Origin: Phycisphaera sp.
Lineage (GTDB): Bacteria; Planctomycetota; Phycisphaerae; Phycisphaerales; SM1A02
Reading direction: 5' to 3'
Assembly: GCA_016124975.1 (NCBI GenBank)
Contig: WGMP01000027.1
Location: forward strand, 1 to 54,218
DNA: 54,218 nt
Position numbers and translations under genes: made by a program. A model generated the notes under the pieces. It saw only the letters and a list, made by a program, of their open reading frames with translations. It was not told the origin of the DNA and did not search any database. Within the stretch, counting starts at the first letter, position 1, and every line of letters starts with the position of its first letter. Below are positions 24,701-32,269 of the stretch, one piece after another.

Positions 24701-25601
24701 GACCGAGTCCGATCCGCGCGGCACGGGCGGAGTGATCGGCGCGCCGACGATGGATGCACCCATCGCACCCGCCGTTTCCGCATCGGCCGTTCCGCCGCCA
24801 GGAAGCGCTGTCCGCCTCGGCGGCGGCGGCGGCTCGACAGGGCGCGAGATCCTGCGGAAGGATGAACTCTCGCGGCGCGACGGCTCCGTCGATGCCGCGA
24901 ACCGCGGTCCGCAGTCGCCGACGGGCGCCCAGGCGAGGCGGCAGCCTTCGGAGCGCGCGATCGAGGGGCAGTCGGGCGAGCTGCAGGGCCTGACGGGCCG
25001 CCGCACCAATGCGAACGCGCCCATCGCGAGGCCTGGCGCGGGCGCTCGGTCCGGTGCGATGCCCGGCGGTGGATCGATGGAACGAGGTGAACGATCGCGT
25101 CCGTCCGCCCCGCCGCCACCCCTCGGGGAGCCAGCTGCGGCGGGCGAGGCCCTCGCGTTCGAGGCGGCGCAAGCGCCAGCCCTGTCGCAGGCCGAGCAGG
25201 AGGGGGCGTCCGACCGCGTCGACGGTGGCTGGCCTGCGCCGCTCGCAGATTCGGCGGCGCGCGACGCGCTCGTCCGCGTGCTCGAGCGCAGGCTCGTGAT
25301 CCTCGCGCTCGCCGTCCTCTTCGGCGAGGAGGCGCGCGTCGCGCCGCTTGCGGCCGAGCTCGACCTTCCGCTTGCCGACGGCATGCTCTCGGTCGCCCTG
25401 AAGGTCGCGACCGAGCGTGGCGCGCCGTCGCCCGCGGCGCTTGAGGCGATCCGCGCAGCGGGCGGCCGCGTGGTCGCGGAGGACGCGTCGCGCGGACTCG
25501 TGGTCGCGGAAGTCCCACCCGCAGGCCTCGCGGCGCTCGGCGGTTCGGCGGCGGTGCTGCGCGCCGAGCCTCTCGCGGCGCGGGCGGCCTCCGAGGGCTA
25601 A
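21750..25601 (+). CDS. Membrane-anchored VIT and von Willebrand factor A protein
   Basis: A 1,283-residue protein coupled to the sigma gene. Residues 1-75 are cytoplasmic and helical, in the place of an anti-sigma domain. One transmembrane helix follows at about 77-97, then an extracytoplasmic VIT domain (about 130-260; VVEQTYANPFPRTIEAVYTF) and a vWA domain from about 515. The MIDAS metal site is intact: DVSGS at 522-526, the threonine of GGTEM at 592 and the aspartate of FLTDGYIGN at 710. About 100 residues (603-701) are inserted inside the vWA fold. Later come a low-complexity glycine/proline region (about 1010-1130) and a helical C-terminus. It probably senses an envelope signal and holds or releases the sigma factor; that mechanism is inferred. 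Confidence 0.88.
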   Translation: MTNHDHHDRARDGDDSPEIPRGDSLDALLRAWHDENAASARAKRDEIMRSLLAERTAQRAPAPARTTGVLAQIGFARLAVAALLLLATGVFITMLVGPVGTREAVADDGIIQVAEGGALEAIDADGNPLGACPLQRTEVSVEISGPFARTVVEQTYANPFPRTIEAVYTFPLSNRAAVDRMTMTVRGPSGDKVVEGEVKERALARAIYEDARESGFVASLLEQERPNIFTQSVANIEPGATVKVRIATIELVERKDGVSQYAFPMVVGPRYIPGRSSLAGDAMPRLPEGWAVREGLVLRGPASAETEPGAAISPARLGRMLVEAIPVRATDAAAIDAMLAFGDGVPFLARYADGGGERGVFSPTASIGEINGRFFFVPAAPQGGAGTGFANPTDEVSDADRITPVPVRPETRAGHDISVKVTIDSGGAPLGAVASAEHAVRVEDLSPTRRVVSLADAKTIPNRDFVLRWQSPAATVEPAFFTHTSDAADADARGGFFALMLEPPARVEPSAKRPRELVFVLDVSGSMNGFPIEKSKELARKAIARMRPTDTFNIVTFAGATAVLWPEPKPATAENIAFADSFLAGASGGGGTEMMTAINAALVQPGRSGVDAAKLLELPADGRSMTVAVPAGTLAVDGARWKIDAGLAADGTRRTVVAEIPVVLPENPRRLAVLLDGAWTTKDAERVFVARSARFEDADARTRFVFFLTDGYIGNDQAVVQAVRDNARASRVFSLGIGNSVNRFLLDEMARAGRGVCEVVTLAEDADAAVERLVRRIDAPVLTDLEIAVDPALGIRELLPAGEWLPDLYDVEPLVLIGRFDGAARGAITLRGRTGAGPWERTVSVELPAREPRHDVVPSLWARAKVDALLLPHLAAVESDTLDPVTRRSVVRLGEAFRITTPFTSFVAVEKSRVVVGGKPLLVAVPVELPSGTNWNGFFGTGAEIPAAMRAEARGVRDERGAVASFGAAFARIAGERGLDDGAATESDPRGTGGVIGAPTMDAPIAPAVSASAVPPPGSAVRLGGGGGSTGREILRKDELSRRDGSVDAANRGPQSPTGAQARRQPSERAIEGQSGELQGLTGRRTNANAPIARPGAGARSGAMPGGGSMERGERSRPSAPPPPLGEPAAAGEALAFEAAQAPALSQAEQEGASDRVDGGWPAPLADSAARDALVRVLERRLVILALAVLFGEEARVAPLAAELDLPLADGMLSVALKVATERGAPSPAALEAIRAAGGRVVAEDASRGLVVAEVPPAGLAALGGSAAVLRAEPLAARAASEG

Positions 25602-25641
25602 AGACGCGGCGTGCGAGGCCTTTTGCGGGCTTCGACGGGGC

Positions 25642-25676
25642 GTCTGCGCCTTTTTCACGCAAATTCGGGCGCAGAC
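25642..25676. terminator. Inverted repeat after the VIT/vWA gene
   Basis: Perfect 9-bp arms GTCTGCGCC (25642-25650) and GGCGCAGAC (25668-25676) with a 17-base loop starting TTTTT. Position just after a long gene suggests a terminator, but the T-run is in the loop, not after the stem. Confidence 0.4.
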
Positions 25677-25702
25677 TCCTTTGGCAATCCGATGATTCCC
25701 AT

Positions 25703-26017
25703 ATGACGAGTTTCGGTCCAACACCGATTCCGCAGACCCCGGGGGCGCTTCAGTCGTCGTACATCGCGCGCGAGAGCGTGGGCCCGCGCGCGCGCGACCG
25801 CGCCAAGCCGCCCGAGGTCGATCGGCCGCAATTCGTCATCAAGGACGAGGTCCGCATCACGGATCCGATCGAGTCCGACGCGATCGACCCGAAGCCCGAC
25901 GCCGTCGAGGAGTGGAAGCACCGTCGGCCGCCCAGCGACGAGCGCCGACCCAAGATGAATGACGACGAGCGTCGCCCCGACGGCGACGATCACATCCGTC
26001 TCGACATCAAGGCGTGA
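25703..26017 (+). CDS. Small charged protein, probably disordered
   Basis: A 104-residue protein of no recognised family. It is rich in Asp, Glu, Arg and Pro (PEVDRPQFVIKDEVRITDPI; DERRPKMNDDERRPDGDDHI), has no hydrophobic core or cysteines, and ends in IRLDIKA. A disordered adaptor or surface-exposed cytoplasmic protein is the simplest reading. It is kept because codon use is strongly GC-biased at third positions like its neighbours, there is a clear gap on both sides, and no longer frame competes. CATATG surrounds the start; no Shine-Dalgarno sequence is visible. Confidence 0.65.
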   Translation: MTSFGPTPIPQTPGALQSSYIARESVGPRARDRAKPPEVDRPQFVIKDEVRITDPIESDAIDPKPDAVEEWKHRRPPSDERRPKMNDDERRPDGDDHIRLDIKA

Positions 26018-26085
26018 TTCGGGCGTGACGCTGCGATTTCGCGCGGCGTTCCGCGCCTCCACCAGGGGCTCTGCGCCTCACGGCC

Positions 26086-26994
26086 TCACGGCCTCGCGCC
26101 GCCCGCGCGCACGCCGAGCGTCCTGTAGATGCGCTTCGTGGCGTCGCTCTTGTTCAGCGTGTAGAAGTGGATGCCCGCGACATCCTTGTCGAGAAGGTCG
26201 CGGCACTGCTCGGTCGCCCAGTGGATGCCCGCGTGCTCGATCGCCTCGGCGTTTCCCTTGCAGCGCGCGATGGCCTTCAGGAGCGGCGCGGGAAAGCGCG
26301 TGCCCGCCGCGAGGTCGGCCATGCGCTTCAGGCCGCTTCCGCTCGTGATCGGCATGATTCCCGCGACGATCGGCGCCTTGATTCCCGCGAGGTCGCAGCG
26401 CGCGCGCCAGTCGTGAAAGGCGTGGTTGTCGAAGAAGAGCTGCGTCACGATGTAGTCCGCGCCCGCGTCGACCTTCGCCTTCAGGTGCTCGAGCTGCTCG
26501 AGCGTGTTGGGTGTCTCGGGGTGACCCTCTGGGAAGCCCGCGACGCCGATTCCGAAGCCGCGCCCGCCGTTCACGCCGAGCCGCTCGCCTTCCTGCCTGA
26601 TGAAGCGGACGAGGTCGGCCGCATGGCGGAAGTCGCCGAGGGCGAGGATGCGCGCGCCCGCTGGCGGGTCGCCGCGGAGGGCGAGCACGGTGCCCACGCC
26701 GTTCGCCGCGTAGAGCTCGAGGATCGCGCGGATCTCGTCCTTGGTGTGGCCGAAGCAGGTGAGGTGCGGGACGGGCTCGAGCGGCGTCTCGCGACGCAAC
26801 CGCACCACGAGCGCGTGGGTGTTGTCGCGGGTCGAGCCGCCCGCGCCGTAGGTCACGGACACGAAGCTCGGCTCGAGCGCCGCGAACTCGGTGATTCCCC
26901 GATAGAGCGACTCCCAGCCGGCGTCCGACTTCGGGGGAAAGAACTCGAAGCTGAGCGAGGGCGTGTCGCGCGCGAGGATGTCCGCGATGTGCAT
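26086..26994 (-). CDS. metF: Methylenetetrahydrofolate reductase
   Basis: A 302-residue FAD enzyme that reduces 5,10-methylene-THF to 5-methyl-THF for methionine synthesis. Family signatures are SFEFFPPKS near 14-22, SVTYGAGGSTRDNTH (about 47-61), THLTCFGH-type VPHLTCFGHTKDEI, VLALRGDPP, GVAGFPEGHPE and the substrate region DYIVTQLFFDN. IVAGIMPI and HFYTLNKSDAT close the barrel. The length is normal. TACCCT ends seven bases before the ATG at 26994. It is divergent from rex with 63 bp between the start codons, so the two may share regulatory DNA; no SAM riboswitch is visible. Confidence 0.96.
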   Translation of the reverse strand: MHIADILARDTPSLSFEFFPPKSDAGWESLYRGITEFAALEPSFVSVTYGAGGSTRDNTHALVVRLRRETPLEPVPHLTCFGHTKDEIRAILELYAANGVGTVLALRGDPPAGARILALGDFRHAADLVRFIRQEGERLGVNGGRGFGIGVAGFPEGHPETPNTLEQLEHLKAKVDAGADYIVTQLFFDNHAFHDWRARCDLAGIKAPIVAGIMPITSGSGLKRMADLAAGTRFPAPLLKAIARCKGNAEAIEHAGIHWATEQCRDLLDKDVAGIHFYTLNKSDATKRIYRTLGVRAGGARP

Positions 26995-27045
26995 GGAGCG
27001 GAGGGTATCGCAGCGCGTGGCGCCTCGGTGCACGGAGTCACGCCG

Positions 27046-27051
27046 TACCAT
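27046..27051 (+). promoter_or_regulatory. TACCAT -10-like box for rex
   Basis: TACCAT ends six bases before the GTG at 27058. The spacing matches the TACACT boxes of other genes and supports the GTG as start. Confidence 0.45.
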
Positions 27052-27057
27052 GGCGGC

Positions 27058-27753
27058 GTGCCGAGTCGCCGCAACATTCCGAAGCCCGCCGTGCGGAGGC
27101 TCAGCCTCTACCTGCGCGAGCTCGCGAGCCGTCAGGAGGCGGGCGAGGAGACGGTCAGCTCGAAGGCCCTCGGCCGCTCGCTCGGGCTGACCGATGCGCA
27201 GGTGCGCAAGGACCTCGCGCTCTTCGGGCAGTTCGGGCATCCCGGCCGCGGCTATGCGGTGGCGGAGCTCGTGGCGTCGCTGCGCCGCATCATGGGGCGC
27301 GACCGCCTCTGGCGCGCCTGCGTCGTGGGTGCCGGCAACATCGGCCGCGCGCTCGTCAGCTATGACCGCTTCCGCCGCGAGGGATTCCAGATCGCCGCCG
27401 TCTTCGATGCGGATCCCGCGCTGGCGGGGCGAGAGGTCGGGAGCGGCCTGCGCGTGCAGCGCATGTCGGAGCTGGCGTCGGTGGTGGCGGCAGAGGGAAT
27501 CAACCTCGGCATCATCGCCGTCCCGCGCGAGACGGCGCAGCAGGTCGCAGACGCGCTCGTCGCAGCGGGCGTGCAGGGCATCCTGAACTTCGCGCCGCGC
27601 CGCATCGAGGTGCGGGAGGGAATCGCCATCGTGAGCGTCGACTTCACGGTGTCGCTCGAGCTGCTGGCGTTCCAGATCGCGTTCGGCGAGAGCGGCGTGC
27701 TCGACCCGGGGAACGACGGACCCGAGGACGCGGATTCTCCGAGCGACGAGTAG
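27058..27753 (+). CDS. rex: Redox-sensing transcriptional repressor Rex
   Basis: A 231-residue NADH/NAD+ sensor that represses fermentative and respiratory genes when NADH is low. The N-terminal winged helix (NIPKPAVRRLSLYLRELAS; LGRSLGLTDAQVRKDLALFG) is followed by QFGHPGRGY and a Rossmann domain with the glycine motif VVGAGNIGRAL (about 87-97). DADPALAGREV, IIAVPRETAQQVAD and GVQGILNFAP are family signatures, and FTVSLELLAFQI forms the domain-swapped C-terminal helix. The GTG start gives the usual short lead-in; further in-frame codons upstream would intrude on the metF promoter. It is divergent from metF. Confidence 0.95.
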   Translation: MPSRRNIPKPAVRRLSLYLRELASRQEAGEETVSSKALGRSLGLTDAQVRKDLALFGQFGHPGRGYAVAELVASLRRIMGRDRLWRACVVGAGNIGRALVSYDRFRREGFQIAAVFDADPALAGREVGSGLRVQRMSELASVVAAEGINLGIIAVPRETAQQVADALVAAGVQGILNFAPRRIEVREGIAIVSVDFTVSLELLAFQIAFGESGVLDPGNDGPEDADSPSDE

Positions 27754-27779
27754 CGCCGCTTCCCGCACAACCGAGTGGG

Positions 27780-27785
27780 TACACT
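27780..27785 (+). promoter_or_regulatory. TACACT -10-like box
   Basis: TACACT ends 9 bases before the ATG at 27795 of a lipoprotein gene, without a Shine-Dalgarno sequence. Confidence 0.55.
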
Positions 27786-27794
27786 CCGCCCGCG

Positions 27795-28511
27795 ATGCGA
27801 CCGAGCGTCTTCAGCACCGCCGATGACTCCGCCCAGCGCCACCGCGCGCGCGCCGCGGTCGTGCTTGCGCTGGCCGCAGGTCTCCTCGGCGCTGGATGCA
27901 GTGGCCGCGCGCTCGTCCCGAACGAATCGGACCGCCTGCGCGAGGAACTGGCCGCCGCAAACGACGCCCGCGGCCGCGCCGAGTCCCGCGCAGACGAACT
28001 CGAGTCGCGCCTCGCCTCGCTTGCGCGCGAGCGCCAGGGAGAGATCGATCCCGAGGTCGCTGCGGCGCTGCCCGCGCTCGCGTCCGTCACGCTCTCGTCG
28101 AAGTCGACGGCGCGGCTCGCGGACTCCGAACCATCCGCGCAGGATGGCGGCACGCTGTCGGTCGCGCTCATCGTCACCCCTGCCGACGGCCTCGCGCGCT
28201 TCATCCAGATCACGGGGACGCTCCGCCTCACGGTCGCAGCCCTTGTCGCGGGCGCCGACGCCATCGAGACCACGAGCGTGACGGTCGGCCCGAAGGCGCT
28301 CCGCGACGCCTACCGAAGCGGGTTCCTCGGCACGCACTACACGGTCGAGTGCACCGTGCCGTGGAAGGGCGAATCGGCGCCGCGCGCACTCTCCGTCGCG
28401 GGCGAGTTCACCGACGGCCTCACGGGCCGCGTCTACCCGATCGTGGGGACGGTGCCCGTCGTTGCGGCGCCGCGCCGCGCCGCGACCGCCAGCGCATCCG
28501 ACCCGAACTAG
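27795..28511 (+). CDS. Coiled-coil lipoprotein, unknown function
   Basis: A 238-residue predicted lipoprotein. The signal ends at lipobox GAGC (cysteine about 35). Residues 43-78 form a short coiled coil (DRLREELAAANDARGRAESR). The rest looks like one beta-rich domain (TLSVALIVTPADGLARFIQI; TVGPKALRDAYRSGFLG; HYTVECTVPW). No family is recognised. It probably forms an oligomer held under a membrane, with the globular domain facing the periplasm. The start is supported by the TACACT box. It is 9 bp upstream of a second small lipoprotein and so probably in one operon with it. Confidence 0.75.
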   Translation: MRPSVFSTADDSAQRHRARAAVVLALAAGLLGAGCSGRALVPNESDRLREELAAANDARGRAESRADELESRLASLARERQGEIDPEVAAALPALASVTLSSKSTARLADSEPSAQDGGTLSVALIVTPADGLARFIQITGTLRLTVAALVAGADAIETTSVTVGPKALRDAYRSGFLGTHYTVECTVPWKGESAPRALSVAGEFTDGLTGRVYPIVGTVPVVAAPRRAATASASDPN

Positions 28512-28520
28512 GACCGCCTC

Positions 28521-28775
28521 ATGCAGACCGCTCCTCGAGCAACCTCCGTTTCGACATCGGCTGCGCGCGCCACGCTCTTCGTGGCCCTGTCGGCGGTCGT
28601 CCTGGCCGTCACGGTTCTCGGCGGCTGCCAGCGCGCACTCTTCCCCTCGGACCTGCCGAGGAGCCAATTCGAGACCTACGACCGCATGCGCCAGCGCTAT
28701 GTGCCCCTCGAGGAACCCGATGTCTTCGGAACGCCGCAACCCGCCCTCAGGGCGCGCCTCGGCGATCAGAACTAA
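28521..28775 (+). CDS. Small lipoprotein, unknown function
   Basis: An 84-residue protein with a lipoprotein signal (hydrophobic LFVALSAVVLAVTVLGGC, cysteine at about 36). The mature part of 48 residues is polar with SQFETYDRMRQRYVPLEEPD and ends near ALRARLGDQN. Similar short lipoproteins ending in a YDR(M/Y)R...P motif appear in planctomycetes as far as can be recalled; that is not proof. It follows the larger lipoprotein by 9 bp and probably shares its mRNA. Confidence 0.7.
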   Translation: MQTAPRATSVSTSAARATLFVALSAVVLAVTVLGGCQRALFPSDLPRSQFETYDRMRQRYVPLEEPDVFGTPQPALRARLGDQN

Positions 28776-28972
28776 GGGATTTCACGGACGCCACAATTGT
28801 TGGTAACGAAGGATAAGTGGACGAATACCGCCTCGCGCGGCGCATGGCACCGAGCATTGTGGAAATCCTGCAGCCATGCCCGCCGCGTGGCCGATTTCCG
28901 ATAGCGTTCACAGCGCACGAGTTCCACGACGGAATCGCCCGACACGAATGGAATCGCCCAAGAGGAACCCCC

Positions 28973-29650
28973 TTGGCCCGGAAGCCGCAGTCCAAGTCGT
29001 CCGCCCGATCCGCCTCCAAGAAGGAGACGCGCACGCGCAAGGTCCATCCGAAGCGCACGGGCATCGTGTGGGGAGTCTTCGTGGGCGCCATGACCTTCGC
29101 GGGCGGTGCGCTCATGCTCGGTGACGGCTGGCAGGGTCTTCCTGCGGTCAGCATCGCCTCGCGCAACATGACCTCGGTGCAGGCCCCGATCGAGAGCGGT
29201 CGCTGGCAGGCGATCGTCATCCATCACAGCGGCACCGCCGCGGGCACGGCGGGCGACATCGCGCGCCAGCACGCCGCGTGGGGCCTCCCGTCGCTCGGCT
29301 ACCACTTCGTGATCGGCAACGGCAACGGCGAACCGGACGGCGTGCTCTTCACGGGCCCGCGCTGGACCACGCAGGAAGCGGGCGCTCATGTGGCGGACCG
29401 CGCCGCGGGCGCCACGCCCGATGCCGCATGGTTCAACCAGCACGCGATCGGCATCTGCCTCGTCGGCAACGGCGAGCGCCGCGAGTTCACCGACGCCCAG
29501 CTGAAGACGCTCGCGCGCGTGGTCGAAGATCTGCAGGCCGCCTGCGGGATCCCCGACAGTGCCGTGTTCCTCCACTCGGATCTCGCGCCCGTCGCGAGCC
29601 CGGGACGGTGGTTCCCGCGCGCCCAGCTCGCGCTCGAGCTTGCGAACTGA
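28973..29650 (+). CDS. Membrane-anchored N-acetylmuramoyl-L-alanine amidase/PGRP-like protein
   Basis: A 225-residue protein of the amidase_2/PGRP fold, predicted to cut the amide bond between muramic acid and the peptide stem of peptidoglycan. A basic N-terminus is followed by one membrane helix (about 33-50, TGIVWGVFVGAMTFAGG) and then the catalytic domain. IVIHHSGT (about 82) gives the first zinc histidine, GYHFVIG the family strand, and FLHSDLAPVASPGRWFP the second histidine region, where the usual GHRDxxxxCPG cysteine is a serine. The TTG at 28973 is chosen because AGAGGAA precedes it; a GTG at 28817 would add 52 atypical, less GC-rich residues. The 197 bp upstream are AT-richer and probably hold the promoter. 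Confidence 0.82.
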   Translation: MARKPQSKSSARSASKKETRTRKVHPKRTGIVWGVFVGAMTFAGGALMLGDGWQGLPAVSIASRNMTSVQAPIESGRWQAIVIHHSGTAAGTAGDIARQHAAWGLPSLGYHFVIGNGNGEPDGVLFTGPRWTTQEAGAHVADRAAGATPDAAWFNQHAIGICLVGNGERREFTDAQLKTLARVVEDLQAACGIPDSAVFLHSDLAPVASPGRWFPRAQLALELAN

Positions 29651-29666
29651 ACGCAGCACGCACGCC

Positions 29667-30470
29667 GTGACGAAGACTCCTGACGCATCGCCCGATCCGG
29701 CATTGGTGTCGATGCTCGCGAGACTTCGCGGCTTTCCTGCGCCCGACGCCATCCTCTTCGATCTCGATGGGACGCTGATCGACTCGGTCGAGGACATCCA
29801 CGCTGCTGTCGACCGCCTGCTTGCGGAGCTCGGCCTTCGCCGTCCGACGCGCGCTGAGGTCGCGATGTGGGTCGGGAACGGCGCACGCACGCTCATCGAG
29901 CGCGCGATGTCGGGGCGGATCGAGGGGTTCGCAGGTCTTGGTAATTCAGGTCTTGGTGATTCAGGTCTTGGTGACGCGACAGCGCGCCACGCGGCGGCCG
30001 ATGCGGCGATGCCGCGTTTCCGCGCGATCTACGAGGAGATCTGCGTCGACCACACGAAGCCGCTCGACGGCGCGCGCGAGGCGCTCCGCGCCGCGCATGA
30101 GCTCGGTCTCGGTGTGGCGATCGTCACGAACAAGCCGTTGGCGCCGACGATTCGCATCGTCGATGCGCTGGGCTGGCGTCCGTTCGTCGGCTGCGTCATC
30201 GGCGGCGACTCGCTTCCCGCGCGCAAGCCAGACCCCGCGCCGCTTCTCGAGGCCATGCGCCAGCTCGGTGCGACCCACGCGTGGATGGTCGGCGACAGCG
30301 CCAACGACGTCGGTGCCGCCCGCGCGGCGGGGATGCCGAGCCTCGTCGTGCGCGGCGGCTACAACCACGGAAAACCCGTCGAGGAGCTCGACCCCGCGCC
30401 CGAGGTCATCCTCGATTCGCTTGGGCCGTTTCCAGCGCTGTTGCGCGAGGCGCGTTCAGTTCGGGGCTGA
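29667..30470 (+). CDS. gph: HAD hydrolase, phosphoglycolate phosphatase-like
   Basis: A 267-residue haloacid-dehalogenase phosphatase close to Gph, which removes phosphate from 2-phosphoglycolate. All four HAD motifs are present: FDLDGTLIDS (about 31-40, nucleophile and acid aspartates), the threonine of IVTNKP, the lysine of RKPDP and the acidic pair in MVGDSANDVGAA. The small helical cap holds an in-frame 15-bp repeat (see separate entry). A GTG start 16 bp after the amidase stop is used; a later GTG at 29706 is possible. The 3' end overlaps the convergent HlyD-family gene by 15 bp. Substrate is inferred from family only. Confidence 0.88.
   Translation: MTKTPDASPDPALVSMLARLRGFPAPDAILFDLDGTLIDSVEDIHAAVDRLLAELGLRRPTRAEVAMWVGNGARTLIERAMSGRIEGFAGLGNSGLGDSGLGDATARHAAADAAMPRFRAIYEEICVDHTKPLDGAREALRAAHELGLGVAIVTNKPLAPTIRIVDALGWRPFVGCVIGGDSLPARKPDPAPLLEAMRQLGATHAWMVGDSANDVGAARAAGMPSLVVRGGYNHGKPVEELDPAPEVILDSLGPFPALLREARSVRG
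29932..29976 (+). repeat. In-frame 15-bp triplet repeat in the HAD gene
   Basis: Three units CAGGTCTTGGTAATT, CAGGTCTTGGTGATT and CAGGTCTTGGTGACG encode AGLGNSGLGDSGLGD in the cap domain. They are visibly less GC-rich than the rest of the gene, which suggests a recent expansion. Confidence 0.95.
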
Positions 30471-32246
30471 CACCGCGGCCGCGGGCGCCGCTTCCGCAGG
30501 CGCGGGGGCCGCTGTGGCGGGTTGCGCGGTGGGAGCGTCCTTTGCCGCAGTGGGCGTTCCGGCGGGAGCCGCCTCGCCCGCACCCGCGGGCCGGCCACGA
30601 CCAGCGGGCGGGCCACCTGCGCCAGCGCCATCGGGGCGACCGCGGCGCGGCCGTGCCTCGCCCGCGGGCGCGCCTTCCGCAGCGCCCGCTCCTGCACCGC
30701 TGAAGTTCGGCGGCGCTGCGGCCGCAAGCTCGAACACAGCCGGATCAAGCTTCGACACGACCTCGAACGGCTTCGGCTCGCGCAGGAGGACGCGCTCGCC
30801 CGGGGTGACGCCGCTGACGACCTCGATCTGCGTCTCGCTCGCCTGTCCGAGCGACACCTGGCGCTGCGCGAAGCCACCCGTCGCCTCGACATAGACATAG
30901 GCGACCGGCCCTTGGCGGAAGACGGCCTGCACGGGGATGTTCACCACGCCCTCGACGCGGCCGAGGAGGATCTCTGCCTTGCACCGCATCGCGGGCTTGA
31001 GGCCGAGCTCGGGCTTCGTGTCGAGCGCGACCTTCACCGTGTACTCGCGCCTGTTGGGATCGCGCCAGCCGCCCGTCGCAGCCAGCACGCTCACGCCCGT
31101 GACCTCGCCCGCGATGGCGGTGTTCGGCATCGCGTCGCTGTAGACGGTCACGCGCTGTCCCTGCCTGATGCGGCCCGACAGCGCCTCGCTCACCTTGAGG
31201 TTCGCGATCATGCGCGACACATCGGGCAGGATCATGACGAGCTCGTTGGGGCGGAGCTCCGTGCCGACCTGCGGCGGCTGCGCGTCGCCGCCGCCACGGC
31301 CGCCGTTCGAGCTGTCGATGCTGGTCGCATAGACCACAAGCCCGTCGATCGGCGCAACGAGCGTGGTGTTCGAAAGCTGCGTCTCGAGGTTGACGAGCCG
31401 CTCCTTGGCGCTCTGCAGCTGGAACTCGGCGCTCGCGACATCCGCACGCGACTTCACGAGCTCCGCGTCGAACTTCTCCTCGACGCGCGAGCGCTCGGCC
31501 CGCGCCTGGTCGAGATCAGAACGCTTCTTCGCCTCGTCCTGGAAGAACTGGTACTTCTCGTAGACCTCGAGGTCGAGCGCGGCCTGCTTGACCTTCGCCT
31601 CGGCCTCGATCATGGCGATGCGGTCGCGCTCGAACTCGTCCTTGGCGATGAAGCCCTGCTTGACGAGCTTGTCGCTCTCGACGAAGCGGTCCTTGAGGCG
31701 CGCGAGGTTGATCGCGGCCGTCTCGTTGGCAAGCTCGAGCTGCTGGCGCTTGTTGACGACCTCTCCCTCGAGCCAGCCCTGGAGCGCGAGCTCCGCGATG
31801 CGCACGGTGACATCGGCCTTCGCCAGCTCGCTGCTGCGCTCGCCTTCCTTGATCGCCAGCGACTGCTGCGCCGCGACGGCGGAGCTCTGCGCCGTGTTGA
31901 CCTTGTCGCGCGCATCCTTGATGCGGTCGATGATCTCCTCCTGCGCGAGCCTAACGAGCACATCGCCGCGCGCAACCTGCGTCCCCTCGGGGACGATCTC
32001 GGTCACGATCGCGCGCGTCTCGAGCTTGTTGCGCACCTCGACCTGCTGCTGGGCAGCCAGCTCGCCGCTGACGGGAAGCAGCATGTCGAACGAGCCCTTG
32101 TCGACCGAATGGATGTCGCGCACCGCCACGGGCGTGGACTGCGCGGATTCGCCGCCGCATCCTGTGGAGAGCGCGATGGCGATGCACGCGACCGGCAGGA
32201 TGGCGAGCGCACGGACGGTTCGGACTGGTTGCATGGCGTGAAGCAT
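30456..32246 (-). CDS. HlyD/RND-type periplasmic adaptor of an efflux system
   Basis: A 596-residue membrane-fusion protein. A lipoprotein signal ends at STGC (cysteine about 30). A split barrel/lipoyl half follows (LLPVSGELAAQQQVEVRNKL; VTEIVPEGTQVARGDVLVRL), then an unusually long helical hairpin (about 105-280; KDARDKVNTAQSS to ERLVNLETQLS), the second lipoyl half (LVAPIDGLVVY) and beta-barrel domains ending near 510. The last 80 residues are Ala/Pro/Gly-rich and disordered. A GGAGAGA Shine-Dalgarno sequence fixes the ATG at 32246. It follows the TolC gene by 23 bp. No inner-membrane pump gene is next to it, so it may serve a MacB-type ABC or RND protein encoded elsewhere. Confidence 0.9.
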   Translation of the reverse strand: MLHAMQPVRTVRALAILPVACIAIALSTGCGGESAQSTPVAVRDIHSVDKGSFDMLLPVSGELAAQQQVEVRNKLETRAIVTEIVPEGTQVARGDVLVRLAQEEIIDRIKDARDKVNTAQSSAVAAQQSLAIKEGERSSELAKADVTVRIAELALQGWLEGEVVNKRQQLELANETAAINLARLKDRFVESDKLVKQGFIAKDEFERDRIAMIEAEAKVKQAALDLEVYEKYQFFQDEAKKRSDLDQARAERSRVEEKFDAELVKSRADVASAEFQLQSAKERLVNLETQLSNTTLVAPIDGLVVYATSIDSSNGGRGGGDAQPPQVGTELRPNELVMILPDVSRMIANLKVSEALSGRIRQGQRVTVYSDAMPNTAIAGEVTGVSVLAATGGWRDPNRREYTVKVALDTKPELGLKPAMRCKAEILLGRVEGVVNIPVQAVFRQGPVAYVYVEATGGFAQRQVSLGQASETQIEVVSGVTPGERVLLREPKPFEVVSKLDPAVFELAAAAPPNFSGAGAGAAEGAPAGEARPRRGRPDGAGAGGPPAGRGRPAGAGEAAPAGTPTAAKDAPTAQPATAAPAPAEAAPAAAVSAPN

Positions 32247-32269
32247 GGTTTCTCTCCGGATGACCGCTC

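Noticed and set aside
28817-28972. GTG start for the amidase gene, 52 codons upstream
   Set aside because: The added residues are atypical in composition, the DNA is less GC-rich, and the TTG at 28973 has a better placed Shine-Dalgarno sequence.
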